From NCBI GenBank assembly GCA_945875585.1, contig CAMCLK010000029.1, forward strand, positions 1-63,206: a stretch of 63,206 nucleotides of DNA. Direction: 5' to 3'. Under the pieces are notes generated by a model, which worked only from the letters and a program-made list of their open reading frames with translations, did not search any database and was not told the origin of the DNA. Each line of letters opens with the position of its first letter. Position 1 is the first letter of the stretch. Position numbers and translations under genes: made by a program. This document shows, one piece after another, positions 8,551-16,123 of this stretch. Source of the DNA: Candidatus Kuenenia stuttgartensis. Its GTDB lineage: Bacteria; Planctomycetota; Planctomycetia; Gemmatales; Gemmataceae.

Positions 8551-9626
8551 GCAAGTTCCAGCCCGTCACCTCCGCTGACCCCAATGCACCCTTGCCGGGA
8601 GTGGTGGGTACGGGATCGGCCATGACGGAAATCTTCCGTTTGGTCCGCCGAGTGGCGCCCACTCAGGCCACGGTTCTGGTTGTAGGTGAAACCGGAACGG
8701 GAAAAGAGCTTATTGCCCGCTCGGTGCACGTGCTCTCCAACCGCGCCGACGGCCCGTATGTGCGCGTCAACTGCGGCGCGCTGAACGAAAGCCTTTTGGA
8801 AAGCGAGCTGTTCGGGCACATCAAGGGCGCCTTCACCGGGGCCATTGAAAACAAAACCGGCCGCTTCGAAGCAGCCCATGGCGGAACCATTTTCCTTGAT
8901 GAAATTTCCAGCATGTCGCCCAAACTGCAGGTGAAGCTGCTGCGGGTGCTGCAAGAAAACGAATTCGAACGCGTGGGCGAGAGCAAAACCATCCGCGTCG
9001 ATACCCGCGTGGTTGCCGCCACCAACCAGCTTCTGGAAGACGAGGTCGAAGCCGGCAACTTTCGCGACGACCTCTATTACCGGCTAAATGTGGTTCCCGT
9101 CTATTTGCCCCCCTTAAGGGAGCGCAAGGGCGACATTATCGACTTGGCCCGCCACTTTCTCAAACGCCACGCCGACATCAACAAGGTTGAGGCACCCGAA
9201 TGGACGGCTGCCATCGAACCGGTGCTGATGGCGCACGACTGGCCGGGAAACGTGCGTGAACTTGAAAATTACATGGCCAGAGCCGTGGTCCTCTGCCGCG
9301 GTGGCACCCTCGATGCGCACGCCATCGGCTTGCCCGGCCGGTCGGAACGACGGTACAAGCCTGCTGCCTCATCCAAAGGCAGGCCGGGCGATCTGCCCAC
9401 ATTGGTGCGTCAAATTGTACGTATGGGCATTCAGTCTCTGCCCGACGGCGCGCTGCACGATCGCTTGGTAGGCGATGTGGAACGCGAACTCATTGAGCAG
9501 GTGATGTCAGACTGCGAGCAAGTGCAGGTGAAAGCCGCGCAAAAACTCGGCATCAACCGCAACACCCTGCACAAGAAACTGTCAGATTACGGCGACCATG
9601 CAACCCCAGCAGCGGAAAAGGTGTGA
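8547..9626 (+). CDS. sigma-54-dependent transcriptional activator
   Basis: This 359-residue protein is a bacterial enhancer-binding protein that remodels sigma-54 RNA polymerase by ATP hydrolysis. The AAA+ domain starts almost at once, with Walker A GETGTGKE, the sigma-54 contact loop GAFTGA, Walker B GGTIFLDE and an arginine-finger region DDLYYRLNV. The C-terminus is a Fis-type DNA-binding domain ([16 protein letters not shown]). There is no N-terminal receiver, GAF or other sensor domain, so control must come from expression or a partner protein. It overlaps the sigma-factor gene by 4 bases, which suggests the two regulators are made together. Confidence 0.92.
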   Translation: MSKFQPVTSADPNAPLPGVVGTGSAMTEIFRLVRRVAPTQATVLVVGETGTGKELIARSVHVLSNRADGPYVRVNCGALNESLLESELFGHIKGAFTGAIENKTGRFEAAHGGTIFLDEISSMSPKLQVKLLRVLQENEFERVGESKTIRVDTRVVAATNQLLEDEVEAGNFRDDLYYRLNVVPVYLPPLRERKGDIIDLARHFLKRHADINKVEAPEWTAAIEPVLMAHDWPGNVRELENYMARAVVLCRGGTLDAHAIGLPGRSERRYKPAASSKGRPGDLPTLVRQIVRMGIQSLPDGALHDRLVGDVERELIEQVMSDCEQVQVKAAQKLGINRNTLHKKLSDYGDHATPAAEKV

Positions 9627-9723
9627 GGCAGCCGGGGTTGAGTGTAGAATGACAGGCGAAGCGATTGGTGGAGGCATGGAGGTTATGGAGCAATTGCTTA
9701 CCTAAATAAAGGAATCGAACAAC

Positions 9724-9950
9724 TTGCGTGAGCTAAAAAACTGACTGCAGTATTGCGCTCAGAGGGTGATGGGTATGTTTCCCATTGCCATGAATTAGAT
9801 ATTGCCAGCCAAGGCGAATCGATGGAAGAGGCCACCAATAACCTCCGTGAGGCATTAGAATTATTTTTTGCGTGCGCGTCGCCTGAAGAAATCAAGGCTC
9901 GACTGATGATCAACGTGCTTGTTACCCAAGTCGAGGTGGCCGTTGGGTAG
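9724..9950 (+). pseudogene. hicB-like antitoxin, frameshifted
   Basis: The reading frame from about 9738 to 9950 encodes a HicB-like antitoxin, with LTAVLRSEGDGYVSHCHELD and a helical C-terminus ending VEVAVG. The only start with a good ribosome site (AAAGGA at 9708-9713) is TTG 9724. That start is one frame off and meets TGA at 9742, right after a run of six A. One more A, or slippage back by one base on the A AAA AAC heptamer, would restore the frame. TTG 9753 could still start a truncated 65-residue product. The downstream hicA is also broken, so decay is the simplest reading. Confidence 0.65.
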
Positions 9951-10166
9951 GCTTCTTGTTTTGGCAGGTCAGGAAGTGTGCGCCATACTGGCACAACATG
10001 GATTTGTTATTGTCAGACAACGTGGCAGCCATATTGTCATGCAAATGCGCTCAGAAGCGCAGTACCATTACCGTTCCTGTTCCCAATCACCGGTAAATAA
10101 AATTTGGCACCATTGCAGCAATTATTCGTCAGTCGGGAGTGTCGCGCCAAGAATTTGAAACGTGGT
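9943..10166 (+). pseudogene. hicA-like toxin, disrupted
   Basis: The frame from TTG 9943 gives LGRLLVLAGQEVCAILAQHG and then RQRGSHIVMQMRSEA, which is a HicA mRNA-interferase with its catalytic His. Near 10060 the frame shifts by one, and the continuation (STITVPVPNHR) is read in the next frame. A TAA at 10094 follows where a residue such as Glu is expected, and then IKFGTIAAIIRQSGVSRQEF completes the HicA fold. With a frameshift and a nonsense codon the toxin cannot be made. The start overlaps the hicB stop as in intact hicBA modules, and the 3' end runs into the direct repeat at 10169. Confidence 0.75.
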
Positions 10167-10168
10167 TC

Positions 10169-10349
10169 CCCGGGAACGCCAATCTCCCGATTGGCGAATT
10201 TGTATTTGCGACTCACCCCAATCAAAACCGAAGAGCCCCGCACCACTGCGTAAGGGGCCACGCGCCAAGAGTCGGTTCCGTTCAAAATCTCTGTTGAGTT
10301 TCTGCCAGGGAGTCTTTGGCCCCGTAATCAGGCGAGCGGGTTCTTTCGA
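10169..10349 (+). repeat. direct repeat copy A, upstream of the RTX-thioredoxin gene
   Basis: This 181-bp segment recurs at 11699-11879. The first 155 bp differ at only five positions, and the last 26 bp are more diverged. It begins with a hairpin (CGCCAATC / GATTGGCG around TCCC, 10178-10197). It also holds a pair of inverted arms, 10231-10260 and 10317-10346, which are degenerate here but almost perfect in copy B. No open reading frame or transposase is visible inside. Confidence 0.9.
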
Positions 10350-10488
10350 TACTGGGCTTTGGCCCCACGTTCCCCTTCCCGAATGGATTGCGCCATAAAA
10401 CCTTAAACGACGTTGTCGTGTTTGTGGGGTATTCGGTGATTGACTCATTGAACAGGAACGCGATGCACCACTATCAAGGAGACCCGAC

Positions 10489-11589
10489 ATGACTGCCAAG
10501 CCTAAATCGCCTCTTTCCAAACCATCACTTTTAGCCTTGGAAGACAGGTGCGTTCCCGCAGCGTTCGTCTTCAATAGCGGCACGCTCATCATCAATCTAC
10601 CTGAGATTGCTAACAGGAATGTGATAGTGGCGGTCCAATCGGGAAACCTAACAATCAATGGGGCGGTGGCGGGTGGGAAAAACAGTTTTGTTGCCGGCGC
10701 TCCGGGTGGCAAGCCGGCGTTGAACACCATCTCCGCGATCTTGGTGAACGGATCAGAACAGAGTGACACCATCAATCTGGCTGGAGTCGGAAACCAATTC
10801 AACAACCTCAACGGCAAAGTAACAATCAATGGCTTAGGTGGTACCGATACAATCTTCGGAACCTTCTCATTTGCCGACACAATCAATGCCGGTTCCGGTA
10901 ACGACCAAATTATTGGACTGGGTGGCAACGATGTCATTCAGGGTGGACCAGGTAACGATTCCATTTGGGGTGACGGAAAACCGTTGGTTTGGGAATCCAC
11001 GGGCGGAAACGATCAAATCAATGGAGGCGCGGGTAACGACACCCTGTTCGGATTCGGGGGAAGTGACAACCTTATCGGCGGGGACGGTAACGACTTTCTC
11101 ATTGGAGGCAACGGCAACGACAGCCTCACAGGCTCAGGGGGAAGGGATACTTTCGCGGGCAACTTGGGTACGGATTCCGTCCATTATGATTTGGGAGATT
11201 CCATACCGGTCAACTGGAGACAACTCGGTATCGAATACTCCGACGCCAGCGATAGCACTGACAGTGTGACCATAATCACCAGTGCCAATTGGAGTGCTGA
11301 GGTCGCCAACAGTTCGATTCCGGTGCTTATCGATTTCTGGGCCCCTTGGTGTGGACCATGCAGAGCCCTTCACCCCACCATCAAGGCATTGGCTGAAAAT
11401 TATATGGGAAGAGTTAAGGTATGCAGGCTTAATATCGATGAAGCGCCTGAATTCGCCTCACAGTATCAGATCACTGCTATACCCTCTGTGCTGATTTTCC
11501 AAGGAGGTATGGAGATCAACCGGCTGGTTGGACTCTACCCGCAGGAGGCTTACGAAGGCGTCCTCAACAATCTCCTGGCTTCAAATTGA
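10489..11589 (+). CDS. RTX calcium-binding repeat protein fused to a thioredoxin domain
   Basis: This 366-residue protein starts with a basic segment and LEDRCVPAA, an N-terminal motif I associate with secreted or surface proteins of Gemmata-type planctomycetes. Residues from about 115 to 225 are RTX nonapeptide repeats (GGNDVIQGGPGNDSI, GGAGNDTLFGFGGSDNLIGG), which bind calcium in a beta-roll. From about residue 260 a thioredoxin domain follows, with the active site WCGPC at Trp287-Cys291 and the cis-Pro region AIPSVLIF. A disulfide oxidoreductase on a calcium-dependent, probably extracellular protein is an unusual pairing. The start is ATG 10489 with AAGGAG upstream. Near-identical repeats flank the gene. 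Confidence 0.88.
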   Translation: MTAKPKSPLSKPSLLALEDRCVPAAFVFNSGTLIINLPEIANRNVIVAVQSGNLTINGAVAGGKNSFVAGAPGGKPALNTISAILVNGSEQSDTINLAGVGNQFNNLNGKVTINGLGGTDTIFGTFSFADTINAGSGNDQIIGLGGNDVIQGGPGNDSIWGDGKPLVWESTGGNDQINGGAGNDTLFGFGGSDNLIGGDGNDFLIGGNGNDSLTGSGGRDTFAGNLGTDSVHYDLGDSIPVNWRQLGIEYSDASDSTDSVTIITSANWSAEVANSSIPVLIDFWAPWCGPCRALHPTIKALAENYMGRVKVCRLNIDEAPEFASQYQITAIPSVLIFQGGMEINRLVGLYPQEAYEGVLNNLLASN

Positions 11590-11615
11590 AACCTGCATCA
11601 CCAAAACCGAGTCTT

Positions 11616-11644
11616 CCCGGGGTCGCCGAGTAAGGCACCCCGGG
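11616..11644 (+). terminator. hairpin after the RTX-thioredoxin gene
   Basis: CCCGGGGT at 11616-11623 pairs with ACCCCGGG at 11637-11644. Three more inner pairs (GCC/GGC) follow across a one-base bulge. It lies 27 bases after the stop codon, so it may act as a terminator, but no T-run follows. A second short hairpin (GCCCC AAC GGGGC) is at 11681-11693. Confidence 0.45.
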
Positions 11645-11698
11645 CAAATCGCTACAACCTCGTTAAGACTCCATCCATAAGCCCCAACGGGGCGAACT

Positions 11699-11879
11699 CC
11701 CGGGAACGCCAATCTCCCGATTGGCGAATTTGTAGTTGCGACTCACCCCAACCAAAACCGAAGAGCCCCGCAAGACTGAGTAAGGGGCCACGCGCCAAGA
11801 GTCGGTTCCGTTCAAAATCTCTGTTGAGTTTCTGCCAGGGAGTCTTTGGCCCCTTACTCAGTCGTGCGGGGCTCTTCGA
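11699..11879 (+). repeat. direct repeat copy B, with 30-bp inverted arms
   Basis: This is the second copy of the repeat at 10169-10349, in the same orientation and 1530 bp away. Its arms at 11761-11790 and 11847-11876 are complementary over 30 bp with one mismatch and enclose a 56-nt loop, so the single strand can form a long stem. It starts with the same CGCCAATC/GATTGGCG hairpin found at three other places in the window. It contains no coding sequence, so it could be a non-autonomous mobile element or a structured intergenic repeat. Confidence 0.9.
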
Positions 11880-11903
11880 AACAGTTTGTTGGCACCAAAT
11901 TCC

Positions 11904-13403
11904 CTATTTCCCATCCCACAACACAATCCGCGCCTTGCTCCCGTTAGCCACCAGAAAACCGATATGCCGGCCGCCGTTTTTTGTTACCACAGGCGCGCCG
12001 TTGGAACCCACCGGGATGGGCGCCGACACGTCGATCTCCCAAGCGTTTTCCACTGTTTTCAATCGATCTGCCAGCAGCACCGCCTCGGCACCCCCCTTCC
12101 CTTCCGTAACAATCCGGCAATCTTCAGGATCCCGCGCCTTTTCTAACGCGCCCCAGCGGTCTGGGGCTTCGCCGCCTAAGCCGCAGCGCGCCACACCACC
12201 CGATTCCTTCACTTTCCAGTTTTTTTGGGGGTATTCTTTGCCATTAAGGTGCATCACCACGCTCTTGGCACCGCTGCCGGGCGAACGGAATGCCTCTGCC
12301 GCCCCCACCAGCACGCCGGGCTCAGGCTGCAGCACCAGCCAGTCGGTTTTGTGCTGCGGGTTGTAAAATATCCCGCTGGTTTCCCATGTAACCGTCATCG
12401 GCACTGGCGCCTGCACGCTGCCTGCCGCGCTTGCCGACTTGGCAGGCACCTTGGCGCCAATCTCAATATTGGGTTTCCAGCCCAGCCATTCTTCTTTTTT
12501 CTTCTCCACATCCTGCGCCGAGGCCAATTTGAATCGCTGCCCGGCAGGCACTTCTGCGCCCGGTTGCGGCGGCGTGGAGAATGCCAAGCCGCCGGACATG
12601 ACCGTGGTGAGCGTGTCCATGTTCATATTCACCTTCGGGCCCCACGTGCTGAAGTCGAACAGCTTGGCGGAACCGCTCAAGCCGCTGTTACTCCAAAATT
12701 GCGTGTTCACGCGGATCAGCTTTTTGTAATCGGGCTGAATGTACACGCGCGCATCCACCGTGCCCGAGTCGCCCGCCAAGGCCACTTCCATCACGTGCCC
12801 CACGGTGAAGCCGCGAAACCGCACCGGCGACCCCGGCTCCAAGCCGTTGCGTTCCTGGCTTTCCACAATCACCTGCAATCCCGCGGGGCTACGAATCTCC
12901 TGCGCCGGCGGAGATTCGCGCCCGACAAATTCCACAACATGGTGCTGGCCGGCGGAAGTGCCCGGTTCAACGGCCACGTAAACACCATTGGCAAAGGTTT
13001 CCATGCCATTGATCTGACCGATTCCAAGAACAGGCCGCACGATCCAAAACTGGGAACCTTGCCGGCACAAATGATTAGCGGATGCCTGTAGGGAAATATC
13101 GAGCCGAATGCTATCGCCGATGCTTGAATGTTCCAAAGTAACGGCAACAATATCACCCACCACAATGCCGCGGTATTTGACAAAATCTCCCGGCTTAATG
13201 CCGTACCCTTCCTGAAAATGAACGACAAGGGTCGGCTTGGGGAAGACCATGTCATGCACTTTGACCTGCCACACCACTGCGGCCAGTGCCAAAAGAGGCA
13301 GGCCCAGCCATGCCAAAGGCGACTGAAGCAGACGGATATGCCAGGGTGCCACGCGCCTGACAATGGCCTGAGGCAATGCCGGCGTTGGTGAGTCGTGGCT
13401 CAT
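11904..13403 (-). CDS. pqiB: PqiB-like MCE-domain protein
   Basis: This 499-residue protein has one N-terminal membrane helix (LAWLGLPLLALAAVVWQV) followed by MCE domains, seen at FQEGYGIKPGDFVKYRGIVV and at VESQERNGLEPGSPVRFRGF. A C-terminal region of about 170 residues is less conserved. PqiB proteins build a periplasmic tube for lipid transport. Translation likely starts at ATG 13403, which overlaps the pqiA stop by 4 bases. Enteric PqiB has three MCE domains; only two are clear here. The C-terminal segment contains a stretch (PIPVGSNGAPVVTKNGGRHI) that may be a separate, unrecognised domain. Confidence 0.82.
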   Translation of the reverse strand: MSHDSPTPALPQAIVRRVAPWHIRLLQSPLAWLGLPLLALAAVVWQVKVHDMVFPKPTLVVHFQEGYGIKPGDFVKYRGIVVGDIVAVTLEHSSIGDSIRLDISLQASANHLCRQGSQFWIVRPVLGIGQINGMETFANGVYVAVEPGTSAGQHHVVEFVGRESPPAQEIRSPAGLQVIVESQERNGLEPGSPVRFRGFTVGHVMEVALAGDSGTVDARVYIQPDYKKLIRVNTQFWSNSGLSGSAKLFDFSTWGPKVNMNMDTLTTVMSGGLAFSTPPQPGAEVPAGQRFKLASAQDVEKKKEEWLGWKPNIEIGAKVPAKSASAAGSVQAPVPMTVTWETSGIFYNPQHKTDWLVLQPEPGVLVGAAEAFRSPGSGAKSVVMHLNGKEYPQKNWKVKESGGVARCGLGGEAPDRWGALEKARDPEDCRIVTEGKGGAEAVLLADRLKTVENAWEIDVSAPIPVGSNGAPVVTKNGGRHIGFLVANGSKARIVLWDGK

Positions 13404-13981
13404 GGTTCGTTGTCCCAAATGGAGTGCGGATCGAAGCTGAGCGAGGCCAAAATGCTGAACCCCACACACAGGGTGAAGTAGACCACAGCGGGCCCGTAGT
13501 GAAAGGTCACCAAGCTACCGAGTTTGATAAGCATGACGAAAAACGCGAGCAGCAGCACATCCATCATGCTCCATTTGCCGAGGAGTTCCATGAGGTGGTA
13601 GGTGATGGCCCGGTGTTTCCGGCTGACCAGTTGAAACAGCGACAGTTCCAAAAGCGCCATCATTTTCACCAGTGGAAACACCACCGAAAACAGCAACACC
13701 ACGCTACCGACGAACCAATCGCGGTGCAGGAACAGTTCGCGGATCCCGTCGACAATGCTGTTTTGGCTACGGTGACCCAGCTTTTCGATGGTGATAATAG
13801 GCAAAAGAATCGCCGGCCAAAACAAGACAAACGCCGTGCCAGCAAAAGCAGCGCAACGCATCGAAGCCGAAGAGTCGCGGCGCTTGAAAGCACTATGGCA
13901 CCGGGGACAACATGCACAATGGCCGGGTTTGACTTCGGGAAGCGAAACTACAAGGCCGCAGGTGTGGCAGGGGTGGGGCAT
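13400..13981 (-). CDS. pqiA: PqiA-like membrane protein
   Basis: This 193-residue integral membrane protein starts with the PqiA cysteine motifs, CHTCGL and CPRCHSAF, a likely zinc site. Four membrane segments follow (for example FAGTAFVLFWPAILLPIITI and LVTFHYGPAVVYFTLCVGFS). It is about half the length of enteric PqiA, which carries the module twice, so it may work as a dimer. PqiA is the inner-membrane partner of PqiB in lipid transport. The start is taken as ATG 13981. The stop overlaps the pqiB start (ATGA), so the two genes form a coupled operon. Confidence 0.85.
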   Translation of the reverse strand: MPHPCHTCGLVVSLPEVKPGHCACCPRCHSAFKRRDSSASMRCAAFAGTAFVLFWPAILLPIITIEKLGHRSQNSIVDGIRELFLHRDWFVGSVVLLFSVVFPLVKMMALLELSLFQLVSRKHRAITYHLMELLGKWSMMDVLLLAFFVMLIKLGSLVTFHYGPAVVYFTLCVGFSILASLSFDPHSIWDNEP

Positions 13982-14012
13982 ATGGATTAAGGCCAGCGAT
14001 AGTTGGTGCTGC

Positions 14013-14198
14013 TTAGGTATCAATTGGTCTATTTATAGCCGGTACCGTGGCAGAGGAAGCAGATACCGGTACCTGAGCATAGACCACATTTTCCCCAAAG
14101 AACACCGGAACCATGGCCACTGCAGCGATAGCAATTTTTATTTGCAAGGCATTAGGCAAACGACGATTTAGTGAAAAACCATAACTAAGTAAGTACAC
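14013..14198 (-). CDS. possible small exported protein
   Basis: This open frame of 61 codons would give a peptide with a signal-like segment (IKIAIAAVAMVPVFFGENVV, then YAQ) and a short polar tail. It lies on the same strand downstream of the AT-rich pair at 14372-17529, after a hairpin at 14329-14349. No ribosome site stands out and no family is recognised, so it may be chance or a gene remnant. The surrounding 390 bp (13982-14371) otherwise hold only inverted repeats around GGTACCG at 14040-14075 and AT-rich sequence. Confidence 0.28.
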   Translation of the reverse strand: MYLLSYGFSLNRRLPNALQIKIAIAAVAMVPVFFGENVVYAQVPVSASSATVPAINRPIDT

Positions 14199-14328
14199 CC
14201 ATTAGAAAAATAGTTGTAATGAGTGCCTGCAACCAAAAGGCTGCGGCTTATTTTCATTTTAAAACTCAAAACAATCAATCTTATCTTATACAAAATATCG
14301 AATAAAAACAAATCAATATAATTGTGAG

Positions 14329-14349
14329 CAGCCCGAAATAAACGGGCTG
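14329..14349 (-). terminator. hairpin terminator after the AT-rich gene pair
   Basis: CAGCCCG at 14329-14335 pairs with CGGGCTG at 14343-14349 around a 7-nt AT-only loop, 23 bases past the stop of the gene at 14372. The minus-strand sequence after it is AT-rich but has no unbroken T-run, so this is a likely but not certain intrinsic terminator. Confidence 0.55.
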
Positions 14350-14371
14350 TCCAACAAAATTAATTTACAGG

Positions 14372-16123
14372 CTATTTTATCAAAGCCTCAGTACGCTTAA
14401 CATTTTTAAGTTTTATAATACTATTAAACTCCTCAGAAGAACCCATTCTAAAATATTTATCAGTATCCATTAGATACCCAAGAGTCTGAATGGTCTTCTG
14501 TTTTTCATCCTCTTTGTCGAGATAACTAAATGCATATACAGCAATAGCTGTACCGGCGATTGCAAACACAGCAGCGCCACCTGTCACCACTATTGTGCCC
14601 ATAGCCATACCGCCACCACCGGCAGCCAATGTGCCACCACCAAGCCAAGCCAATGCCGCATTTGTGGCTGCAGCACCACTTAATGTCGAAACGGCAGCTC
14701 CACTCCCAGCCGTTCCAAAAACAAACGCAGCACCCATTAGCCCAGCAGCACCAAGCGCTCCGCCACCAATGCCAGCCATTCCAATAGCAGCAGATCTATG
14801 TGCTGTTCCAATATCAGAATACCCTAGTAAGAATTGACCATATGATAGGACGGCAACAACTACACCACCGCCCAAAGCCGAAGCACCTGAATTGGCAGCC
14901 AGAGCTCTAGCGCTGGTACCCATCAGTGCAGAACCAGGCCTTGCAAATTGATCCATTATTCGTGATTGGATCATTGATTTTGCAGCATATTGACCAGCAA
15001 TGTAGCCGCTGCCACCGGCAAGAAACGCAAGCGCGGCTTTTTTTGCAATTTTTTCTGAATCGATTTTTTGATTAAAGTAATAATCCAATCCACCATTAAT
15101 ACCAACATCTAAAAAGGCCTGCGCTAAACCAATCATCACACCACCACGGATACTTTGCGCAAAAAAGCTTTGCCTTTCAGCAGACATAGCCTCTTGAATT
15201 GATTTCGCTTGTCTAACAAATTCTTTAGATGAAACTTCAATGTCTTTTAAAGGCATCGAAGGCAATTTATTTTGAAGTTGTGAGGCAACTTCTGATTCAA
15301 CAATTGATCTAATTTTTACTAAATTTGAATCGAATAGGGGCATAGAAATTTTAGTGATGGTTTTAAGGCTCGACTCGCTTCCAACAGCATCGATCAAATC
15401 AGCGTTTTTAACAACTGCCGAAAAAATATTGCCTTCAACTTTTACTTGATATAAGTACCTTTGATATGCAACTTCACCACGTGCTGCCTTGTCAAATAAC
15501 GATGCCATTTTTCGGAATTGTGATTTTGCTTCACCAAGCAATTCTTGTTTTCCAGCAAATTTCCAATCAGCCTCAGCGGCATTTTTCCAGAAAACCGCCG
15601 CTTTCCCATCGGGCAACTGCACCTGCAACCTATGAATGTTGCCAACCTGAGGCATCTTTACGACGCTCATTTTGCTGTTTGATATCTGGTTAACAATTTT
15701 TTCGTATTGGCTAGAAATCTTTAATAATCTAGCGGATGTCCATGGTTTACCCAATTGAATCCCATCTTTGGTCATTCCCAAAGAACTTGCCCCATATTTA
15801 GCCTCCGACACAATAAGCCCAGCAGGTTCGCCGCTGGCACCGTAATTAACATACAAACCATCGATTCCCTGCCGGCCAAGACTGACTGGTACATGGCGAA
15901 CCCCAGACTGTTCTTTCAGCAGCCTTGCAATGTATGTATGCATATGCGACTCACCAAATGCGCCCTTGAGATGGGGCGCATAAATAGATGATCTCAGCAA
16001 AGCCATATCTGGTCGCGAAATAGAAATCGCGCCGGCAGTCGATATGCCCGCTATACTGGGAGTGATATCGGCTTGACAAATACAAAAAGACAAAACAGCG
16101 CAAACACCGCCTATCGACATCAC
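14372..16123 (-). CDS. exported protein with PD-(D/E)XK toxin-nuclease-like domain and Gly/Ala-rich membrane region
   Basis: This 583-residue protein opens with a signal-like segment (SIGGVCAVLSFCICQA). Residues from about 50 to 130 look like a restriction-endonuclease-fold toxin domain of the type found in polymorphic toxins: GRQGIDGLYVN supplies the Asp, IVSEAKYGASSLG the E-x-K, and TKDGIQLGKPWTSARL the downstream conserved stretch. A helical middle follows. The last 230 residues carry several hydrophobic Gly/Ala-rich stretches (ALGGGVVVAVLSY, GIGGGALGAAGLMGAAF, AWLGGGTLAAGGGGMAMG) that could insert in membrane. The start is GTG 16123 or ATG 16120, overlapping the upstream gene stop. Base composition is AT-rich, unlike its neighbours. 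The domain call rests on motif memory; no immunity gene is evident. Confidence 0.7.
   Translation of the reverse strand: MMSIGGVCAVLSFCICQADITPSIAGISTAGAISISRPDMALLRSSIYAPHLKGAFGESHMHTYIARLLKEQSGVRHVPVSLGRQGIDGLYVNYGASGEPAGLIVSEAKYGASSLGMTKDGIQLGKPWTSARLLKISSQYEKIVNQISNSKMSVVKMPQVGNIHRLQVQLPDGKAAVFWKNAAEADWKFAGKQELLGEAKSQFRKMASLFDKAARGEVAYQRYLYQVKVEGNIFSAVVKNADLIDAVGSESSLKTITKISMPLFDSNLVKIRSIVESEVASQLQNKLPSMPLKDIEVSSKEFVRQAKSIQEAMSAERQSFFAQSIRGGVMIGLAQAFLDVGINGGLDYYFNQKIDSEKIAKKAALAFLAGGSGYIAGQYAAKSMIQSRIMDQFARPGSALMGTSARALAANSGASALGGGVVVAVLSYGQFLLGYSDIGTAHRSAAIGMAGIGGGALGAAGLMGAAFVFGTAGSGAAVSTLSGAAATNAALAWLGGGTLAAGGGGMAMGTIVVTGGAAVFAIAGTAIAVYAFSYLDKEDEKQKTIQTLGYLMDTDKYFRMGSSEEFNSIIKLKNVKRTEALIK

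Noticed and set aside
9724..9760. Programmed -1 frameshift at A AAA AAC in hicB
   Set aside because: The heptamer is in the right phase, but the adjacent hicA also carries a frameshift and a stop codon, so simple decay explains both. Read support for the A run would settle it.
10169..11879. Composite transposon around the RTX-thioredoxin gene
   Set aside because: The flanking repeats contain no transposase and no insertion-sequence ends that I recognise, and target duplications are not evident.
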